From Epinephelus fuscoguttatus (Eukaryota > Chordata > Actinopteri > Perciformes > Serranidae): a stretch of DNA of 64,000 nucleotides. Under the pieces are notes generated by a model. The model was not told the origin of the DNA. It made no database searches and saw only the letters and a list, made by a program, of their open reading frames with translations. This document shows positions 59,101 to 64,000 of this stretch, piece after piece. Position numbers and translations under genes: made by a program. Within the stretch, counting starts at the first letter, position 1. The number at the start of each line of letters is the position of its first letter. The stretch spans positions 34,026,043-34,090,042 of the forward strand of contig NC_064754.1 in the NCBI RefSeq assembly GCF_011397635.1. Direction: 5' to 3'.

Positions 59101-61284
59101 TTCTGTAGTCAAATGGATGGTACCAATATCATAAGCAAGACTAAGAGTCGTGTTAGGCTGTGTACAGTGGTGTTTTGAGCTAACTGCTAAAGTCAGCATG
59201 CTAACACCCTTGCAATAATGACGTTAGCATGCTGATGTCTATCATTTATAATGTTTACTATGTTTTCTATGGTAGTTTAGCGTGTTAGCATGCTGACATT
59301 AGCTAATAAGCAATTAGCCTTATTCATTTCAAGGACCCCTAAACTGATCCACATTAGGCCACGGACCACCAAGATTTTGCCTCAGGGACCTCCATCTAAA
59401 AAGACTTAGGTTGTTTGACATGATCAGGAACAGAATTCTATAGTTAGAGATAACCGTGAAGGGAGTAAAACCTACAATCAGAAGTCACTCTCAAGGATCT
59501 TACTCACATTGGGCTCCCTTCCATGGTTAATTAAATAGTGAAAATAAAGTCTTCCTTATATTTCTGCCCCCGTAACTCCCTCAAGGACCCCTGGGCCCTC
59601 CCCACACCAATGATTGAGAACCACTGCCCTAGGGAACCGTGGATGTGTTCACGAAATGTATTTGTGATAGTGTCTGAACGTTTCGGTTTGGACCAAAGTG
59701 ATAGATCGACTCATCGACAAAACCATCCCTGAAGGTGCTAGCGTGGCTAAAAATGGAATCCCTGTTGTCTCACTAATGTCGTATGTGAAATACAAAAAAA
59801 GCAAGTCCTTTTTATCTTCTCCTTCTTCTCACTTCTTCCTGCATACTCAGCCACTGGCAAGTGCATCTTATAATGGGGTATTTTTAGATTATCATTGGTT
59901 TATTGGAACTATAAAGACAAACTTTACTGAACACAGGGTTGCATTAGCCCGAAGACTCAAACTTTTTTTGGTCTGCCATTGTTTCTCTATCCTCGCTATA
60001 CCACAGCCCAACAGATAGATTGGTAATCCTTCTCATCATGATACTTCCAATCCTAAAATCTCATCTTTCCACTTTAGGCTACTATTGATACAAATGACCA
60101 CCCATCAAAATATAACTCCTTCTCTTTTCTTTCCCCTCACTTTTTCAGGCCCAGGTCAACAACACCAACCTCGAACCAGGCTCCACCATCTCCATCCCTT
60201 TCACAGTTGCCACGACCACCGACGGAGTTGTTAACGACTCTGCAACCGGGACGTTCACAGTGCGAGCCAACAATGACCGCAGCTATGATTTGACTTCACC
60301 CAGCACCGTCACCATATCGGCAGGCAGCGGAGGGAAAGCCAACGGCACTGTGACCTTGACAGCACCAGCCAGCGCTGCATCAGGAACAGACGTGACCCTT
60401 ACCATCGAGGCAGAAGATGCAGCTACCACCGACATCAACTACGCTGTCCTCAGGTTGTCTGTGGCTGCCAAGGTGAGAGGAAAATTCATGTACTGCAGGA
60501 TGAGGAGGTGGTTTGGTGAAAATTGAGAGCCAGAGAAGAGTTTGGTGGCAAACAGTGTTGTGTATGCAACATTTTCCACCATGTCAGTATTAAATCACTA
60601 ATAACAGATGAATAGAAAGGCCTGGAAGCATTTTGCAATGTAAGTGTTTAAATCTGGCATAACAACTCTCCTTCTTTGGCGACTTATTTTCTTTGACACG
60701 TTAGTATATTTTACAATTATAACCAAAAAGGACCACTAACATCATTAAATCAAATATTAAAATTACTGATGTTAAAACGATGGTTTGTATGATGCCTCAT
60801 TCCTGTCCTTTCTCCTCATCTCACCCACTTCCTGTTTCTGCATCTCTAGGTGAAAGATATTACCCGCCCAGTGTGCCAGGTTGTCAGTTTGGCAGCCAGC
60901 TGTCCATCCTCTTCATCACTCTGTGCTTCATCCCAGTGGGAATTCATTGCCAATCTCACTGATGGCATCAATGGGACTGGCATTGACAGCGTCACCGTCC
61001 GCCAAGGGAACGGTACCCTCAACACCAGCACAGTGGCTGGAGCAGGGGGTGAGAACATCACAGTGGCTACCTACAGCGCCTCCTGCTGCTCACAGAGTGT
61101 AGAGCTGGCCGTTGTGGACGGAGTGGGAAATGTGGGGACATGTGTGGGACAAGTTCGAGCAGTTACCACGGCCGCCCCTGCTGTGACTACAGCTGCAGTT
61201 AACACAACATCCACTGGAAGGCACACTTTGAGCATGTCACACTGCCTCTGGATCAGTGTTGCAGTTTCTCTCCTCTGGAAATAA
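53192..61284 (+). CDS. VWA7-like secreted/surface protein, 17 coding exons
   Basis: Exons: 53192-53392, 53619-53826, 53921-54006, 54132-54225, 55363-55491, 55594-55780, 56064-56233, 56444-56556, 56738-56854, 57009-57215, 57308-57443, 57570-57722, 57859-57951, 58235-58344, 58795-58959, 60149-60472, 60850-61284. The sum is 2928 bases, 975 codons plus stop, with every phase agreeing. A signal peptide (VVFMVAVVFYLPGLIHS) starts the protein. Residues about 30-300 form a Het-C-like N-terminal region with HTLQDFYSHSNWVELG (His162, His170). The von Willebrand A domain runs from about 310 to 490 with the MIDAS-type sequence FVIDTTGSMSDD (Asp317, Thr319, Ser321) and FVFTDAP. After a basic RRRRR stretch come Ig-like/beta-sandwich repeats rich in N-glycosylation sites. 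The last residues (HCLWISVAVSLLW) are hydrophobic and could be a GPI signal. Human VWA7 is a little shorter. Intron 14 uses a GC donor. Cell role is not known. Confidence 0.92.
54523..55064. mobile_element. TTAA-type MITE in intron 4 of the VWA7-like gene
   Basis: Left AGGTGCAGTTTGAAGGATTTAG and right CTAAATCCTGCATACTGGACCT are imperfect inverse copies, and TTAA flanks both sides (54519-54522, 55065-55068). The class is a very common fish MITE of Kolobok/piggyBac habit. No coding capacity. Confidence 0.85.
58960..60148. other. Intron 15 of the VWA7-like gene, repeat-rich
   Basis: The largest intron after intron 4. It holds GTTAGCATGCTGAC-type words in both orientations (59190-59300) and CAAGGACCCCTAAACTGATC-type text, both common in fish repeats. 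The 106-residue open frame at 59698-60018 has no motif and is not an exon by phase. Confidence 0.5.
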
Positions 61285-61830
61285 AGTAAAATCATTCTGT
61301 CGAGGTGAAAGTGTAACACATGAACAAGTGTCCCCTCAGAAAGTCTTTTATAGCTTTGATTTTTTTAAATCAGAATTTAATTACCACTGCTTGAAGAAAC
61401 ATTTTTTCTTTACTTTGAATCTCTTTAACTAATATTAATTTCTTTATGTGTAAATACTACATTTTTAATTTTTATTTTATAATTTTATTTTAGTGTTTTG
61501 TGTTTTGGATGTATATATAAAATTAAGGAGTTACTTTGAATGATTTATTCATGTTCCTGGTGGTGTATGGATTTGCTGCAGCCATCATAGCTGAGTGGTG
61601 ATTCTCATGTATTAGTGACTGAAGCTGCCGTTACTGCAGCTGCTGACTGAACTCAATGGATCCTCTAACCTCTTTCTTACAAATAATAATTCATATTTTT
61701 CCACATATCTAGAGTTTCAATCGATAGTTACATTTATTCTAATGTGTATCATGGTGGCAAAGTTGAGAAACATTGTTGTATTAAGGAGTTTTTCAGTGTG
61801 AAGAGAAGTATGTTTTTGATGGTGGTGAGC

Positions 61831-61836
61831 AATAAA
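61831..61836 (+). promoter_or_regulatory. Polyadenylation signal of the VWA7-like gene
   Basis: AATAAA 547 bases past the stop codon. Another AATAAA overlaps the stop region (61279) but would leave almost no 3' UTR, so the later one is preferred. Confidence 0.5.
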
Positions 61837-62297
61837 CTGAATTCATGACAACTTTCCTACAGAACCCTAAGCCTGACATCCTACATGTATTAATAGAACA
61901 TAACTGTTTATGCTGAGATTCCTTAAGTCTGTTCTATAACACTGATCTCTATATTTCACACTACTGAAGAAAAAAATTGTGATGAAGAGTTTTGTGATAA
62001 AGAATTTCCTTATTCTGTCGTACCTACATAAGTTTCTCTGCCTTGTCAGTTAAAGGCCCTGAAAAATGTTTTCTTCATTTTAAATTTAAGAGATCAGGTA
62101 TAGGAGAGCTCTGCGGATAATTTGGCTCATGGTTAAATCTCTTGAATGTCTGGACCACCAAAAAGTTAGCAAATATTATGTTACCAGGAAAACAGGTGAG
62201 CAAGTGGGCCATCTGCAACATGCCAAACAGGGTAGGAGAAACATGAATTTGTGATATGAAACTGCTTTATTCAGTGTTTTTGCCAGTTTTAATCACC

Positions 62298-62898
62298 TGG
62301 GGCCATATTCACTAACATTCTGAGGACACTCTCAAAGAGCTCCTAACTTACCTTAAAGATTTGTAAGGAGTCCTAGCCTAGGGGTGATTTAGCAAAGTTC
62401 TCAGAGCGAGGAAAATGACTCCAAACTTTTACTTTCGTGAAGAGGTGAGGTTGACCCCGTTGCTAGGTATGATGCATTCTTTTAACAGATGTGATTGGTT
62501 GTCACAGACATGTCCTTTAGTGAGCCCGCAAGGTGAGGACACCCAGTGGAAACTAAAAGAACTGCTGACTGGGAAAGGTGTTCTCATTGTTAGTGTGATG
62601 ACTCTGCTGATGGAAGGTTGAGACAGACTCAAGTCATCACCACTGCACTCTTGCGTTTTTTACACAGTCTGTTTTTTTTTCTAGTTTTTCAAATATCTTA
62701 CTACTGTGATCATTTTATTTCTGGCGTTAAAGCGTTATTGCATTGGGTGGGAAATGTATGCGTATCCCCAATGAGATCAACCAAAAATATCTGTGCACCA
62801 TCTAATGTGTAGCAAAACGTCACAATTCTAAGAATTTTCTTAGAATTTTGTCACTAGGAGCAACTCTTTGTTCCAGGAAGCCTTGTGAATACGGCCGC
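62298..62898. mobile_element. Nonautonomous DNA element, probably Harbinger-like
   Basis: GGGGCCATATTCACTAACAT at the left and the inverse-like TTGTGAATACGGCCGCC at the right, with AAGAATTTTCTTAGAATTTT near the right end. These are familiar ends of a fish Harbinger-type MITE. A target duplication is not clear. Confidence 0.55.
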
Positions 62899-64000
62899 CC
62901 TTTATCGCTTTGTTTTAGAGAGGAACAGACCTCTGAGGATAATTCGGCTTTGGGTAAAAACCTCCTGAACAATGAACACTTGATGAATTCTAACCAAGAG
63001 AAGTTTTAGCCGGTTGCAATGTGTAATCCTCATAGCTGCATGCCACTAAATCCCCCTGTCACTTTGTATTTTTAATAAGAAAAACTACTTTTACTTAAAT
63101 AAAAGTTCCATCATTGTCTCTTTGTAAGACTTTACACTTCAGTTTAGCTATTTAAATGCACAGAATTAAGACAAATACACCTACAAGCAAAAATGGGTCC
63201 AGAAAGGCATCACCAGAGGCTGTGATTTTTAAATAGTGTTAGTGTTTGGAAGGGGTTTTACCTTTAACTGGTTGGATCGGGTGCATGTTGAGTAAAGATC
63301 ACCATCAGCTGATGGTAAAGAAGGCCAAAATAAGGTGCCTAGAAAGAACGTTTTTCATGGACAAAGCATACATAAGGGGTTGTATAAACTATGCACGGTG
63401 AACAGAAAGAATAATACCACAGTTGCAATAGCTAGTAAAGTTTATTTGTCTATTTCAGAAAAAGTAAAACAATAATTACAACAAAGAACCAAATGAACCT
63501 CAAAGGGAAGTAAAAATATAACAAATACAATAATAGTTAAAGTGGAAGAACTAAGAGCGACTTCCAGCAGCCGAACACGAATGGCACTTCTGGGGCCTGT
63601 TTCACAAAGCAGGAACAATGTAGAAAGCTGGATAAGCCAGAACCACACCTGTGAAGTACACCGAGCTGTCTCTGGTGCAGTTCAGTACAGCTAACTTAGT
63701 GATCCTGGTTGGTGAGCCAGGTCCCAGTTATCAGGAGACAGCACAACAGCCTGGCCGAATGCAAAACTGCATTAGGGTGTGGGGAGGAGGAGTGAAAAGC
63801 TTGGTCCTTTTATCTAAAGAAATAATGACAAACTGATTTAGATTCTTCCTTCAAACGATACAGCAACCACAAATTCAAAGTACAGCAGGTTTACTACCAA
63901 AAATTAAAAAAAAAAAAGAAACAACAGAAACGCCAATCACCTCTCAATTACCATGGCAATTAAACGTCTAAGCAGCCACCCCACTAAAAAGAAAAGCTTC
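62899..64000. other. Intergenic, with a further DNA-element end
   Basis: GGGGCCTGTTTCACAAAGCAGG at 63593 is a common fish MITE terminus; its partner end was not found inside the window. No gene is supported in this stretch. Confidence 0.4.

Overview
The window is nuclear DNA from a teleost fish, most likely a spiny-rayed one. The signs are intron-split vertebrate genes with GT-AG junctions, a VWA7-type gene, an expanded set of ecto-ADP-ribosyltransferase (ART) genes, and dense fish-type repeats: L2/CR1-like and L1-like LINEs, a tRNA-headed SINE, hAT, TTAA-target and Harbinger-like DNA elements, and long CA tracts. No RNA gene, CRISPR array or retrovirus-like element was recognised.

Layout. 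1-14.0 kb: two intact single-coding-exon rhodopsin-like receptor genes (plus strand 3076-3882, minus strand 13141-13986) with a broken relative between them (9627-10311), separated by LINE and repeat debris. 15-18.5 kb: DNA-transposon debris, including a foldback MITE, a hAT-type element holding a SINE, and a hAT fragment coding a BED zinc finger. 18.6-41.0 kb: an ART cluster with one fragment and five two-exon genes, four on the minus strand and one on the plus strand. 41-52 kb: a SINE, LINEs, a Harbinger-like element inside a LINE, and a recent local duplication. 52.4-61.8 kb: a complete 17-coding-exon VWA7-like gene of 975 codons. 61.8-64 kb: downstream sequence with DNA-transposon pieces.

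The ART cluster is the main biological interest. Three members (20775-22329, 26858-27798, 31023-31941) keep the arginine-specific R-S-ExE catalytic set and have cleavable signal peptides; one has a GPI-like tail and two look secreted. The other two (34042-35224 and 39777-40984) are different: their first exon codes a membrane anchor instead of a signal peptide, they carry one or two extra membrane segments at the C-terminus, and the catalytic Ser and Glu are replaced by Leu and Gln (one also has His for Arg). They look like a membrane-spanning pseudoenzyme pair, transcribed away from each other. Between two of the catalytic genes sits an inverted-repeat TTAA-flanked transposon whose two open frames code a Cys-rich motif like the cytoplasmic ballast of the P2X7 receptor.

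Coordinates of spliced genes were worked out by eye from reading frames, GT/AG signals and intron phase. Repeat classes rest on recognisable termini, target duplications and protein motifs. No database search was possible.
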